Shown piece by piece: positions 20,515 to 29,303 of a stretch of DNA of 64,000 nucleotides (its first letter is position 1; the number at the start of each line of letters is the position of its first letter). Origin of the DNA: Stakelama saccharophila (GTDB lineage: Bacteria > Pseudomonadota > Alphaproteobacteria > Sphingomonadales > Sphingomonadaceae). The stretch covers positions 1,965,001 to 2,029,000 of the forward strand of contig NZ_CP135076.1 of the NCBI RefSeq assembly GCF_032229225.1, read 5' to 3'. Under the pieces are notes generated by a model. That model was not told where the DNA came from. It saw only the letters and a program-made list of their open reading frames with translations, and ran no database searches. The translations under genes were made by a program, and so were the position numbers.

Positions 20515-21080
20515 GAGCTGTAGACCTTGTTTACCTTGGAATAGGGGAACGCGCCGTCATACTTGCCGGGAACGGGCAGATATTCGCGCTCCTGCGTGAT
20601 CCCGATCTCCGACGTGTAGTAACCGGTGACGACGAGTTGGCGAAACGCCTCGAAGAAATCCTCGCCGCCCGGAAGCTGGTCGTTCATCGCCAGCGTCAGC
20701 AGCGCATCCTGCTGCTCGGGCGTCGCCTGCGCGGCGGAGACGCGATAGTCCTTCAGGCTGCGCGCCTCGATCGCCTGAAGCCCCGCCAGGATCGGCACCC
20801 GGTCGTCGGGCTCGGCCCAATCGGCGAGCATCTTCTCGATGAAGGCCGGCACCTCGGCGGCGACAGCGCCGGGGGTGTCGGTGGTAGGGATCACCCGCTC
20901 GCTGAGCGCGCTCACCAGCGCACGCTGGCTTGGGGTGAACACGGCGATACTCGGCGGTCCCTCGCTGATCACCGGGATACGCGATGCCTTCGCGGCGCCG
21001 GCGGCGCGCGCGATCGGCGCGAACAGCCCCGCGCCGAACATGCTCACCACCCCGGCGAGCGCGGTCCTACGATCGATCAT
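20511..21080 (-). CDS. Gluconate 2-dehydrogenase subunit 3-family protein (Tat-tagged small subunit)
   Basis: 189 residues. A Tat signal IDRRTALAGVVSMFGAGLF leads into a helical domain with the family pattern VFTPSQRALVSALSERVIPTTDTPGA and a C-terminal YYTSEIGITQEREYLPVPG motif. Members are the gamma subunits of FAD-dependent gluconate, glucose and glucoside 3-dehydrogenases: they chaperone the catalytic subunit and carry it through the Tat system. ATG 21080 has GAAGGGA upstream; earlier in-frame starts would place extra residues before the Tat motif. It lies 16 bp after the previous gene and overlaps the next by 4 nt. Confidence 0.88.
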   Translation of the reverse strand: MIDRRTALAGVVSMFGAGLFAPIARAAGAAKASRIPVISEGPPSIAVFTPSQRALVSALSERVIPTTDTPGAVAAEVPAFIEKMLADWAEPDDRVPILAGLQAIEARSLKDYRVSAAQATPEQQDALLTLAMNDQLPGGEDFFEAFRQLVVTGYYTSEIGITQEREYLPVPGKYDGAFPYSKVNKVYSS

Positions 21081-21096
21081 GTGATCCCTTCTCCCT

Positions 21097-22008
21097 TCAT
21101 TGCGCGTCGATCGCACGATAGGCGGCGATCAGTCGATCCTCGCCCGCGCGGCCTTCGGCCGAATTTCCGTGTTCCATGCCGATGACGCCGCCGTAGCGCC
21201 GATCGCGCAGCCATTTGCAGATGTTGGCGAAGTTGATCTCGCCGGTGCCCGGCTCGTTACGGCCCGGATTGTCGCCGAACTGAATGTAGCCGATCTCGCT
21301 CCAGCAGGTGTCGAGCGTCGGGATCAGATTCCCCGACTGGACCTGCTCATGGTAGAGATCGGCGAGGATCTTCACGCCCGGGCTGTTCGCCCCGCGCGCT
21401 ACCGCGAACCCATGCGCGATGCTGCGCATAAAGATGCCCGGATGATTGGTGCGCGTGTTGAGCGGCTCCATCACCATCGCCAGCCCGTGCGGCGCGACGA
21501 TGTCGCCCGCGCGGCGCATCACGTCGATCACCCGCGCGGTCTGGATATCGACAGGCACCTTCTTGTCGAGAAAGCCGGTGACGACCGTCATGTGCTTGGC
21601 GCCCAAGCGCCTGGCGACATCCACCGCGCTGCGCACATCCGCCAGGAACGCCTCGCGCTCCTCGCCGTCGGTAGCGCCCAGGATCGGGCGGGATTCGCCC
21701 CATCTGGGCATACTCGCGACAAACACCCCCATCGTCATCCCGCGATCGGCGAGCGCCTTCGCCATCTGCGTCTGTTCGGCGACGGAGCGGCTGCGCGCCT
21801 CGTTATCCTCCCAGGCGGTGAACCCCTGGTCGGCGGCGAAGGCGATCTGCTCGATCAGCCCGCCGCGGCTGGCGAAGCTGCCCTCGTGCGGTGCGAAGCC
21901 GAGCGAAAAGCGCGCGGCGTTCGAGGGTCGCGCCGCCGCGCTCCCCAGCCCGGCGGCAAGCGGGGCTGCCGCACCCGCGGCAATCAGCGTTCGGCGTGTA
22001 ATCGTCAT
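21097..22008 (-). CDS. Tat-exported hydroxypyruvate isomerase-like TIM-barrel protein
   Basis: 303 residues. The Tat signal TRRTLIAAGAAAPLAAGLG is followed by a TIM barrel of the xylose-isomerase-like superfamily. Expected acidic and histidine ligands lie in MEPLNTRTNH, ILADLYHEQVQSG, IQFGDNPGRNEPGTGEI and IGMEHGNSAEG, the pattern of the hydroxypyruvate-isomerase branch (Hyi-like). It is the second of three barrels in this operon. In this context a 3-keto-sugar isomerase or lyase role in the periplasm is more likely than glyoxylate metabolism, but that is inference. It lies 18 bp downstream of the cytochrome c stop. Confidence 0.82.
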   Translation of the reverse strand: MTITRRTLIAAGAAAPLAAGLGSAAARPSNAARFSLGFAPHEGSFASRGGLIEQIAFAADQGFTAWEDNEARSRSVAEQTQMAKALADRGMTMGVFVASMPRWGESRPILGATDGEEREAFLADVRSAVDVARRLGAKHMTVVTGFLDKKVPVDIQTARVIDVMRRAGDIVAPHGLAMVMEPLNTRTNHPGIFMRSIAHGFAVARGANSPGVKILADLYHEQVQSGNLIPTLDTCWSEIGYIQFGDNPGRNEPGTGEINFANICKWLRDRRYGGVIGMEHGNSAEGRAGEDRLIAAYRAIDAQ

Positions 22009-22026
22009 CCCCGCCCCTCTTCGCGC

Positions 22027-22410
22027 TCAGCTTTGCGCCTTCAGATATTTGATGATCGCCGCGCGCTTCGCGGGATCGGTCATGCCGATCGGCATCCGGG
22101 TGCCCGGCACCTTCTTGCCCGGCGCGGCGAGGAACTCGTCGAGCGTCGCCGCATCCCAGGTCAGGCCAGATTGCTTCATCGCGGACGAATAGTTGAAGCC
22201 GGATACCGACGCGGCATCCCTGCCGACAACGCCGTGCAGATTGGGTCCGACGCCGTTTCTGCCGCCGGCTTCGACGGTGTGGCATGCCTTGCACGCAGCG
22301 AAAGCGGCGGGCGCGGCCGACGGCGCGGTGCGCGCAGCGGTGGGCGCGCAGGAGACGAAAAGCGCCGCGGCAGCGGCCGTCCCGGTTCCCAGGCACACGA
22401 GAAGCTTCAT
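22027..22410 (-). CDS. Class I cytochrome c
   Basis: 127 residues. The signal region ends in a hydrophobic segment LFVSC, which could be a lipobox (Cys21). One haem-attachment motif CKACH is at 40-44. A distal Met in GTRMPIGM (Met106 or Met110) and the cytochrome c552-like core VGPNLHGVVGR follow. It is the probable electron acceptor of the GMC/subunit-3 dehydrogenase encoded in the same operon, passing electrons to the respiratory chain. The start overlaps the stop of the Gfo/Idh gene by 4 nt (22407-22410). Confidence 0.9.
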   Translation of the reverse strand: MKLLVCLGTGTAAAAALFVSCAPTAARTAPSAAPAAFAACKACHTVEAGGRNGVGPNLHGVVGRDAASVSGFNYSSAMKQSGLTWDAATLDEFLAAPGKKVPGTRMPIGMTDPAKRAAIIKYLKAQS

Positions 22411-23555
22411 TCATTCTCTCCCGGTTCGAGTGGTGTCCATTTCCGGTCGGAGACGGCGTTTGCGACAACCGCCTCGACGAATTTCATCGTGCGAAGGCCG
22501 TCGGTTAGGCCTGGCACATACGCGCCATCTTCATCCCGGATCACAGCCGCAAACCCGCGGTAAAGGTTCGCGAACGCCTCGATATACCCTTCCGGATGAC
22601 CCGCCGGTACGCGCAGCAGCCGCATCGTCGCATCATCCAAGCCAGGGCCGCCGGCGCGCACGATCTCGGCCGGGCGGTCGAGCCAGCGCAGTGTCAGCGT
22701 ATTCGGTTCCATCTGCGCCCATTCGAGGCCGCCGCGTTCGCCATGGATGCGCAGCTTGAGGCCGTTCTCCTCGCCCGCCGCGACCTGACTGGCCTTGAGC
22801 GTGCCCCGCGCCCCGCCGTCGAACCGCAACAATGCGCTGACATCGTCGTCGAGCCGCCGTCCGGGCACATGGATCGCGAGATCGGCGCAGAGTGCCTCGG
22901 CGTGCAGCCCGGAAACGTGTTCGGCGAGTTGGAAAGCATGCGTGCCGATGTCGCCGAGACACCCGCCCAGGCCGGCGCGCGCCGGATCGGTGCGCCATTC
23001 GGCCTGCTTGTTACCGTCCCGGTCGATCGGCGCGCTCAGCCAGCCTTGCAGATATTCGACCTGCACCAGCCGGATCGCGCCGAAATCGCCGCGCGCGACG
23101 CGCAGGCGCGCCTCCTCGATCAGCGGATAGCCGCTATAGGTGAAGGCAAGCGCGAAGCGCCGCCCGCTGGCCTCGGCTGCCGCCGCGATCGCCTGCGCCT
23201 CCGCGACGCTCATCGCCATCGGCTTTTCGCAGAACACGTGGATGCCCGCCTCCATCGCCGCGATCGCCATCGGCGCGTGAAGATGGTTCGGTGTGACGAT
23301 CGCCAGCGCGTCGATACGATCGCCTTCGGGCAGCGCGCGCTCGCCCTCAATCAACGCCTCGATCGACGGATAGACGCGCGTGGAGTCGAGCCCGAGCTGC
23401 TCGCCTGTTCGCTCATTGCGCCCGGCATCGGTGCTGAACGCGCCGGCGGTCAGCCGCCAATCGCCGTCGAGCGCGGCAGCCATGCGGTGAACCGCACCGA
23501 TGAACGCACCCTCGCCGCCACCCACCATGCCGAGCCGGAGAGGGTGACGGTTCAT
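22407..23555 (-). CDS. Gfo/Idh/MocA-family NAD(P)-dependent oxidoreductase
   Basis: 382 residues. Nucleotide-binding [16 protein letters not shown] is near the N-terminus, [11 protein letters not shown] holds the conserved EKP motif, and [17 protein letters not shown] carries the D-x3-H catalytic-type signature. No signal peptide, so cytoplasmic. In 3-keto-glycoside pathways such enzymes interconvert 3-keto-sugars and sugars. ATG 23555 overlaps the upstream TGA (ATGA), and the downstream cytochrome overlaps in the same way. An open frame continues further upstream but encodes Arg-rich sequence and is rejected. Confidence 0.88.
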   Translation of the reverse strand: MNRHPLRLGMVGGGEGAFIGAVHRMAAALDGDWRLTAGAFSTDAGRNERTGEQLGLDSTRVYPSIEALIEGERALPEGDRIDALAIVTPNHLHAPMAIAAMEAGIHVFCEKPMAMSVAEAQAIAAAAEASGRRFALAFTYSGYPLIEEARLRVARGDFGAIRLVQVEYLQGWLSAPIDRDGNKQAEWRTDPARAGLGGCLGDIGTHAFQLAEHVSGLHAEALCADLAIHVPGRRLDDDVSALLRFDGGARGTLKASQVAAGEENGLKLRIHGERGGLEWAQMEPNTLTLRWLDRPAEIVRAGGPGLDDATMRLLRVPAGHPEGYIEAFANLYRGFAAVIRDEDGAYVPGLTDGLRTMKFVEAVVANAVSDRKWTPLEPGENE

Positions 23556-24622
23556 TCGCTCGTCCCCTGCACCGGGAGGCCGAGCAGCTTGCGGATCGCA
23601 CCACGATCCGCGCCGCTCGCGGCGAAATCGTCGAAGGCGTGGTCGGTCACGCGGACCATATGGTCGCGGATGAAGGGGGCGCCCTCGCGCGCGCCGTCCT
23701 CGGCGCGTTTCAGCGCGCATTCCCACTCGACCACGGCCCAGCCGTCATAGCCATATTGCGCCAGCTTGCTGAAGATCGCCCCGAACTCCACCTGCCCGTC
23801 ACCCGGCGAGCGGAAGCGCCCGGCGCGGTCGATCCAGCTTTCATAGCCGCCATAAACGCCTGTGCGGCCGCTCGGGTTGAACTCGGCGTCCTTGACATGG
23901 AAGCACGAAATCCGGTCGTGATAGCGGTCGATGAAGTCGACATAATCGAGCTGTTGCAGCACGAAGTGCGACGGATCGAACAGGATGCGCGCCCGCGAAT
24001 GATGATCGACGGCGGCAAGGAACCGCTCCCAGGTCGCGCCGTCGTGCAGATCTTCGCCGGGATGGATTTCGAACGCGCAATCGACTCCCGCCGCTTCGAA
24101 CGCGTCAAGGATCGGCGTCCAGCGCCGCGCCAGCTCGGCAAAGGCTTCCTCGACCAATCCCGCAGGCCGCTGTGGCCAGGGATAGACATAGGGCCATGCC
24201 AGCGCGCCCGAGAAGGTGGCGTGCGCCGACAGTCCCAGATTGGCGCTCGCCTTGGCCGCAAGCGTGACCTGTTCGACCGCCCATGCCTGCCGCTCGGCGG
24301 GCTTGCCGTGGAGCGCCGCGGGCGCGAAGCCGTCGAACAGCGAGCCATAGGCCGGATGCACCGCGACGAGTTGCCCCTGCAGATGCGTCGACAATTCCGT
24401 CGGCTCGACCCCGAACCCGGCCAGGCGTCCGCGCAAATCGTCGCAATAGCCCTTGCTCGCCGCCGCCTGCTCAAGGTCGATCAGCCGCGGATCACAGGGA
24501 ATCTGCACGCCGACATAGCCCAGCCCCGCCGCCCATTCGGCGAGGTGGTCGAGCGTGTCGAACGGCGCCGTGTCACCCAGGAACTGCGCCAGGAATACGG
24601 CCGGCCCCTTCATGTCGCTCAC
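23552..24622 (-). CDS. Cytoplasmic sugar phosphate isomerase/epimerase-like TIM-barrel protein
   Basis: 356 residues without an export signal. TIM-barrel signatures: YVGVQIPCDPRLID, STHLQGQLVAVHP, CAFEIHPGEDLHDG, ILFDPSHFVLQQLDY, CFHVKDAEF and AVVEWECAL. These have the Glu/Asp/His/Glu ligand set of the xylose-isomerase-like superfamily. The start is taken as GTG 24622: it overlaps the permease stop (GTGA) and has GGAGG 9 bp upstream; ATG 24613 is the alternative. It is the only one of the operon's three barrels expected in the cytoplasm, beside the Gfo/Idh enzyme and the permease. Confidence 0.85.
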   Translation of the reverse strand: MSDMKGPAVFLAQFLGDTAPFDTLDHLAEWAAGLGYVGVQIPCDPRLIDLEQAAASKGYCDDLRGRLAGFGVEPTELSTHLQGQLVAVHPAYGSLFDGFAPAALHGKPAERQAWAVEQVTLAAKASANLGLSAHATFSGALAWPYVYPWPQRPAGLVEEAFAELARRWTPILDAFEAAGVDCAFEIHPGEDLHDGATWERFLAAVDHHSRARILFDPSHFVLQQLDYVDFIDRYHDRISCFHVKDAEFNPSGRTGVYGGYESWIDRAGRFRSPGDGQVEFGAIFSKLAQYGYDGWAVVEWECALKRAEDGAREGAPFIRDHMVRVTDHAFDDFAASGADRGAIRKLLGLPVQGTSE

Positions 24623-25869
24623 GTCCGCGCCTCCATCCTGCTGTTGTCGCGGAAGGTAAGCTGGAACAGGATCGCGATGGCCGCCGCCGCGATCGCGGGA
24701 TACCACCACATTTGCTGCCAATCCGCGATCGACGCCACCTCCGGCATCTGTGCGTAGAGCAGCGCACCGACCTGCGCGCCGAGCAGCATCCCCACGCCAT
24801 AGGTGAACAGCGTCAGCATTCCCTGCGCTTGCGCATTGACGCCCTTCGGATTTGCGATCGTACCGGTGTAGATCGCGCCCGCGACGAAGAAGAAGTCGTA
24901 GCAAACGCCGTGCAGCGCGACGCCGAGATAGATCGCCCAGAGCGAGTCCCCGCCGTCACCGATCGCGAACAGGGCATAGCGCGCGGCCCAGGCGACCATG
25001 CCGACGAGCAGCAGCGGCTTCACCCCGAAACGGCGGTAGAGCCACGGCATCGAAAACATGAAGGCCAGCTCGGACATCTGGCCGATCGCCAGCGTGCCGC
25101 CGACATTCTCGACCCCCGCCGCGCCGACATAGGCCGAGGCATAGGCGTAATACATCGCAAGCGGAATCGAGATCAGCGTCGCGCAGACGATGAAGATCAG
25201 GAACGAGCGTTGCCGCATGAGGGCGAATGCCTCGACACACAGCACCTGCCGGATCACGCCCTCGTCGCGAGGCGCGTCGGCTTCCACGTTGGGCAACGTA
25301 AAACCGTAGAGCCCAAGCGCGACCGACACGATGGCGGCGACCACGAATATCTGGGGGCTGGCGGAAAGCCCCGCCCAGCCGATGATGAGGCCGGAGGCGA
25401 TCCAGCCCAGCGTGCCGAACGCGCGCACGAACGGGAACCGGTCGACCCGCTCGCCGAAGCTCTTGAGCGCGATGGTGTTGGCGAGGCCGACGGTGGGCAT
25501 GTAGAGGATCATGTAGCCGAGCAGCAGCCAGACGAACGCGTCGCCATGTTCGGGCGTGACCAGCGACGGCAGCACGAACAGGATCGCGCCGCCCACCAGG
25601 TGCAGCACCACCATCAGCATCTTCGGCGTCAGATAGCGCGTCGCCGCCATGCCGAGCAGGAACGAGCCCGCGATCGACGCGATCGGGCCCACCGAGAACG
25701 CATTGCCGATCAGATTGCCTATCCCGACGGTCTGCATCACCAGACCGAGCGTGACGTTCCACGCGCCCCAGACGAAGAACTGCATGAACATGAGCGCGCT
25801 GAGGCGGCCCGTCAGCATTTCGGATGCCGGACGCTCCGCCCCTGTCAACGTCCCTTCAGCAGCGACCAT
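24619..25869 (-). CDS. MFS permease of the nucleoside:H+ symporter-like (NupG/XapB) group
   Basis: 416 residues, about 12 hydrophobic segments. N-terminal FMQFFVWGAWNVTLGLVM and the MILYMPTVGLANTIALKSF, VRAFGTLGWIASGLI and MSELAFMFSMPWLYRRFG segments are characteristic of the NupG-like family. In Bacteroidetes and sphingomonad sugar loci such permeases usually carry sugars or glycosides. First gene of the eight-gene operon. ATG 25869 has GGAGGG upstream. The open frame extends far upstream across the divergent regulator, but that part is antisense. A candidate promoter and operator lie 45-85 bp upstream. Confidence 0.88.
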   Translation of the reverse strand: MVAAEGTLTGAERPASEMLTGRLSALMFMQFFVWGAWNVTLGLVMQTVGIGNLIGNAFSVGPIASIAGSFLLGMAATRYLTPKMLMVVLHLVGGAILFVLPSLVTPEHGDAFVWLLLGYMILYMPTVGLANTIALKSFGERVDRFPFVRAFGTLGWIASGLIIGWAGLSASPQIFVVAAIVSVALGLYGFTLPNVEADAPRDEGVIRQVLCVEAFALMRQRSFLIFIVCATLISIPLAMYYAYASAYVGAAGVENVGGTLAIGQMSELAFMFSMPWLYRRFGVKPLLLVGMVAWAARYALFAIGDGGDSLWAIYLGVALHGVCYDFFFVAGAIYTGTIANPKGVNAQAQGMLTLFTYGVGMLLGAQVGALLYAQMPEVASIADWQQMWWYPAIAAAAIAILFQLTFRDNSRMEART

Positions 25870-25913
25870 GCGCCTGCCCTCCCCTATGCGCAGCTTTGCT
25901 GCTCTCGGACGCG

Positions 25914-25942
25914 AGCCTATGCAGCGACGTTGTCGATGTAAA
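25914..25942 (-). promoter_or_regulatory. Candidate promoter of the glycoside operon
   Basis: On the minus strand TTTACA (plus 25937-25942) is followed by a 17-bp spacer and TAGGCT (plus 25914-25919), about 45 bp upstream of the permease start. The -35 element lies inside the perfect palindrome at 25934-25953, so repressor binding there would block it. Confidence 0.45.
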
Positions 25943-25953
25943 GGATTACATCG
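25934..25953. promoter_or_regulatory. LacI-type operator (perfect 20-bp palindrome)
   Basis: CGATGTAA - AGGA - TTACATCG: perfect 8-bp arms around a 4-bp centre in the divergent gap between the permease operon (start 25869) and the LacI-family gene (start 25996). LacI/GalR proteins bind such palindromes. The position suggests control of the operon and autoregulation of the regulator. I found no second close match upstream of the downstream Gfo/Idh gene. Confidence 0.75.
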
Positions 25954-25995
25954 GTGCCTCTCGACACGGCCGGCGTCACGCGACACAAGATCGCC

Positions 25996-27030
25996 ATGAC
26001 AACGATCATCCAGGTCGCCGCGGTCGCCGGCGTTTCCACCGCCACGGTATCGCGCGTGCTCAGCCAGCCGCACCGCGTGGCCGAACCGACGCGCCGCCGC
26101 GTGCTGGAGGTGGTCGAATCGCTGGGCTATTCCCCCAACGTCGCCGCGCGCAGCCTGCGCACGCTGCGCGCGGCGAAGATCCTGCTGACAGTGCCCGACA
26201 TTTCCAATCCGTTCTTCGCGAGCGTCATCCGCGGCGCCGAAGAAGCCGCACGCGACGTCGGCTACGCGATCGTGGTGGGCGACACCCGACACGATCCCGA
26301 GATCGAAGATCAATATGCCGAAATGCTCGCGCGGCGCGAGGTCGACGGTCTGATCTTCCTCGGCCACCGGCTTCCGGCGAGCCTGGCGCCCCTGATGACG
26401 CGCGACGGCGCCGCCGCGCCGATCGTCAATGGCTGCGAATACAGCCCCGATATCGGCGTTCCCAGCGTGCATATCGACAATGCCGCCGCGAGCAGCGACG
26501 CTGTCGAGCATCTGATCGGCCTCGACCACCGCGACATCGGCATCATCACCGGCCCGCCGATCAGCCCCCTCACCCGCGACCGGCTCGCCGGGGCGACACG
26601 CACCGCGGAGCGCCACGGGCTGGCGGATCGCCTCCAGGTCCGCATCGGCGACTATTCCGCGAACGCCGCGTTTGACCATACCGGTGACCTGCTGGATCGC
26701 GGAGTCACGGCGATCTTCTGCTTCAGCGATGAAATGGCGATCGGCGCGATGAGCGCGATCGACGAAGCGGGCCTGTCCTGCCCGGAAGACGTCTCGATCA
26801 TCGGCTTCGACGACCTGCCCCTCGCCCGCTTCTTCCACCCTGCATTGACGACCGTCGCCCAGCCCAAGGGGCTGATCGGCCGCCGCGCGGTCGAACTCCT
26901 CGTCGCCATTCTGAGCGGCGACGAGCTGCCGGACCGACAGGTTACCCTCGACCATGAACTGATCGTCCGGAAAAGCACCGCACGCCGCCGCCCGAACGCG
27001 CAAGTGACCGGTGACGTCCATGCTTACTGA
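25996..27030 (+). CDS. LacI/GalR-family transcriptional regulator
   Basis: 344 residues. The N-terminal helix-turn-helix is [20 protein letters not shown] (about 4-23), followed by hinge region [21 protein letters not shown] and a periplasmic-binding-protein-like ligand domain ([57 protein letters not shown]). It senses a sugar or sugar-derived effector. ATG 25996 is preferred over GTG 25954, which would start right after the operator. It diverges from the MFS-GMC operon, and two more glycoside genes follow 78 bp downstream on its own strand. The natural effector could be a 3-keto-sugar (inference). Confidence 0.9.
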   Translation: MTTIIQVAAVAGVSTATVSRVLSQPHRVAEPTRRRVLEVVESLGYSPNVAARSLRTLRAAKILLTVPDISNPFFASVIRGAEEAARDVGYAIVVGDTRHDPEIEDQYAEMLARREVDGLIFLGHRLPASLAPLMTRDGAAAPIVNGCEYSPDIGVPSVHIDNAAASSDAVEHLIGLDHRDIGIITGPPISPLTRDRLAGATRTAERHGLADRLQVRIGDYSANAAFDHTGDLLDRGVTAIFCFSDEMAIGAMSAIDEAGLSCPEDVSIIGFDDLPLARFFHPALTTVAQPKGLIGRRAVELLVAILSGDELPDRQVTLDHELIVRKSTARRRPNAQVTGDVHAY

Positions 27031-27108
27031 GCCGACAAATCTGTTGAATCGCCGCGCCAGACATGCTCGGCCGCATCAAGGCGCAACCATGGAAACGGAA
27101 AGGTGACG

Positions 27109-28515
27109 ATGACGATCGACCGACGTTCGTGGCTCAAGGGAGCCGCCGCCACCGCCGGAATGGCCGCCACGCCGGCTTGTGCAGTCGTGCTCCGGCGCGG
27201 GCCCGCGCCCAGCGACCGGGTCAACCTTGCGGTCATCGGCGCCGGCGGCATGGGGGCGGCGAACATGGAACGGCTCACCAGCCAGAACATCGTCGCGCTC
27301 GCCGATCCCGACCTGTCGCACGTGACCAAGGCGTTCGTCGACGGCCGGGGAGCGCCGATCGCCGGCCGCGCCGTGCTCAAGGCCGCCTATGACAAGGCGG
27401 ACAAATATGCGGATTACCGGCGGATGCTTGGTGCCCGCAAGGATATCGACGCCGTCGTCATCGCCACGCCGGACCAGCACCACGCCGTCGCCGCGAAGAT
27501 GGCGATGGAACGCGGCCTCCACGTCTATGTGCAAAAGCCGCTCACCTATACTGTACGCGAAGGTCGCGTGCTGAACGACCTCGCACGGGGCAATCCCCGC
27601 CTCGTGACCCAGATGGGCAATCAGGGCCATTCGGGCGACGACGGCCGGCGCGTGGTCGAGATGCTCCGGGGCGGCGCGATCGGCGATGTGCGCGAGGTTC
27701 ATGTCTGGACCAATCGGCCCGTCTGGCCGCAGGGCGTGGCGCGACCGGCGGCGCAGCCGACCCCCGCCGGCTTCGACTGGGACGTGTGGCTGGGCCCCTC
27801 GACGGTCGGCTGGGGCTACAACCCGCTTTACGCGCATTTCAACTGGCGCGGCTGGGCGCCGTTCGGCTGCGGCGCGCTGGGCGATATGGGCGCGCATCTG
27901 ATCGACTTTCCGGTCTGGGCGCTCGAGCCCGGACTGCCGACCCGTATCGAGACACGGCATTCGGCATGGGGCGAGAACGAACGGCCTGCGGAAGCCGCCG
28001 AGGGCGATCGGCGCGGCAGCTATCCGCTCGTCACCGTCACCCATTTCGAGTTCGGCAATGCGACGGGCGGGCCGGTCAAACTTACCTGGTATGACGGCGG
28101 GCTGATGCCGCCGACGCCGCGCGGATTGCCGCCGGGCGCGACGATGAAGCCCGAAGGCGGTGTGCTGTACGTCGGCAGCCGGGGCAAGCTGATGCACGAA
28201 ACCTATGGCCAGAATCCCGTGCTGATCGGCGACGGCGCCGCCGGTCGTGCCGCCGCGATCCCGCAATCGCTGCCACGCATCCAAGGCAGCATCGACGGGC
28301 ATGAGATGAACTGGATTCGCGCCATCCGCGGTGAGGAGAAGGTGTCCTCGCCCTTCGCCGTCGCCGTGCCGCTTACCGAAACGATGTTGCTCGGCATCGT
28401 GGCCATGCGCGCCGGTCAGCCGATCGAATATGACGGCGCGGCAGGACGCATCACCAACGTGGCGGACGCGAACCGCTATCTCGGCCGCACTTATCGAAAA
28501 GGATGGGAATTATGA
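27109..28515 (+). CDS. Tat-exported Gfo/Idh/MocA-family oxidoreductase
   Basis: 468 residues. The Tat signal DRRSWLKGAAATAGMAATPACA is split around residues 5-26 and followed by the Rossmann segment NLAVIGAGGMGAANM, the motif QKPLTYTVREGR (EKP replaced by QKP) and GALGDMGAHLIDFPVWALE. Tat export suggests the protein folds with bound NAD(P) before translocation, as in glucose-fructose oxidoreductase and periplasmic glycoside-cleaving homologues that recycle their cofactor. ATG 27109 has GGAAAGG 5 bp upstream. The stop overlaps the DUF1080 start (ATGA, 28512-28515), so the pair is coupled. Confidence 0.88.
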   Translation: MTIDRRSWLKGAAATAGMAATPACAVVLRRGPAPSDRVNLAVIGAGGMGAANMERLTSQNIVALADPDLSHVTKAFVDGRGAPIAGRAVLKAAYDKADKYADYRRMLGARKDIDAVVIATPDQHHAVAAKMAMERGLHVYVQKPLTYTVREGRVLNDLARGNPRLVTQMGNQGHSGDDGRRVVEMLRGGAIGDVREVHVWTNRPVWPQGVARPAAQPTPAGFDWDVWLGPSTVGWGYNPLYAHFNWRGWAPFGCGALGDMGAHLIDFPVWALEPGLPTRIETRHSAWGENERPAEAAEGDRRGSYPLVTVTHFEFGNATGGPVKLTWYDGGLMPPTPRGLPPGATMKPEGGVLYVGSRGKLMHETYGQNPVLIGDGAAGRAAAIPQSLPRIQGSIDGHEMNWIRAIRGEEKVSSPFAVAVPLTETMLLGIVAMRAGQPIEYDGAAGRITNVADANRYLGRTYRKGWEL

Positions 28516-29303
28516 ACTTGATCGTATCGGGCGCGTCCTTCCTGCTGCTTGCCCTGCCCTTTGCGGCGGCAGCGCAGGAGGCCAAGCCCAAGCCCGAAGA
28601 CACCGAACAATGGTCGCCCGCGGTGCCCGTCGTGACCCCGGGCAATTTCGAAAGCGCGACGCCGCCTTCGGATGCGACCGTCCTGTTCGACGGCACGTCG
28701 CTCGACCGCTGGGCGAGCGTGGAAGACGGCTCACCCGCGGCCTGGACGGTGGCGGACGGTATCCTGACGGTCAAAAAGGACGCCGGCAATATCCAGACCC
28801 GCCAGTCCTTCGGCAACTATCAGCTCCACCTCGAATATCGCATTCCGGCCGACATCACCGGTGAAGGCCAGGCGCGGGGCAACAGCGGCCTCTTCCTCGC
28901 GTCCACCGGCAAGGGCGATGCCGGGTACGAGTTGCAGATCATGGACAGCTATCACAACGACACCTACGTCAACGGCCAGGCGGGCAGCATCTACAAACAG
29001 CATCCGCCGCTCGCCAATCCCGTTCGCAAGCCGGGCGAATGGCAGAGCATCGATGTGGTGTGGACGAAACCGACCTTTAATGGCGACGGTTCGGTGAAGA
29101 CTCCGGCCTATGTCACGGCGTACATCAACGGCGTCCTCGTGCAGGATCACGCCGCACTGCACGGCGAAACCGTCTATGTCGGCAAGCCAAGCTACAAGGC
29201 GTATGACCGCGCCCCGATCAAGCTGCAGGCGCATGGCGATCCCAGCCCGCCGATCAGCTTCCGCAACATCTGGGTCCGCGAGCTTCCCGACCACGCCGGA
29301 TAA
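28512..29303 (+). CDS. Exported DUF1080 / 3-keto-disaccharide hydrolase-family protein
   Basis: 263 residues with a Sec signal (1-23, ending AAAAQ), then the concanavalin-like beta-sandwich of PF06439: FDGTSLDRWASVEDGSPAAWTV, NYQLHLEYRIP, GNSGLFLAS, GYELQIMDSYHNDTY, SIYKQHPPLANP and the C-terminal ISFRNIWVRELP. Pfam describes this family as 3-keto-disaccharide hydrolase, which cleaves glycosidic bonds after oxidation at C3. Together with the GMC dehydrogenase this supports periplasmic 3-oxidation then hydrolysis of a glycoside. Coupled to the preceding Gfo/Idh gene by ATGA, with AAGGATGGGA as ribosome site. Confidence 0.88.
   Translation: MNLIVSGASFLLLALPFAAAAQEAKPKPEDTEQWSPAVPVVTPGNFESATPPSDATVLFDGTSLDRWASVEDGSPAAWTVADGILTVKKDAGNIQTRQSFGNYQLHLEYRIPADITGEGQARGNSGLFLASTGKGDAGYELQIMDSYHNDTYVNGQAGSIYKQHPPLANPVRKPGEWQSIDVVWTKPTFNGDGSVKTPAYVTAYINGVLVQDHAALHGETVYVGKPSYKAYDRAPIKLQAHGDPSPPISFRNIWVRELPDHAG

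Noticed and set aside
25870..27021. Minus-strand open frame extending the permease upstream across the LacI gene (up to 800 codons in total).
   Set aside because: The upstream half is antisense to a clear LacI-family gene and has biased Arg/Asp/Ala content. The permease has a good start and ribosome site at 25869.
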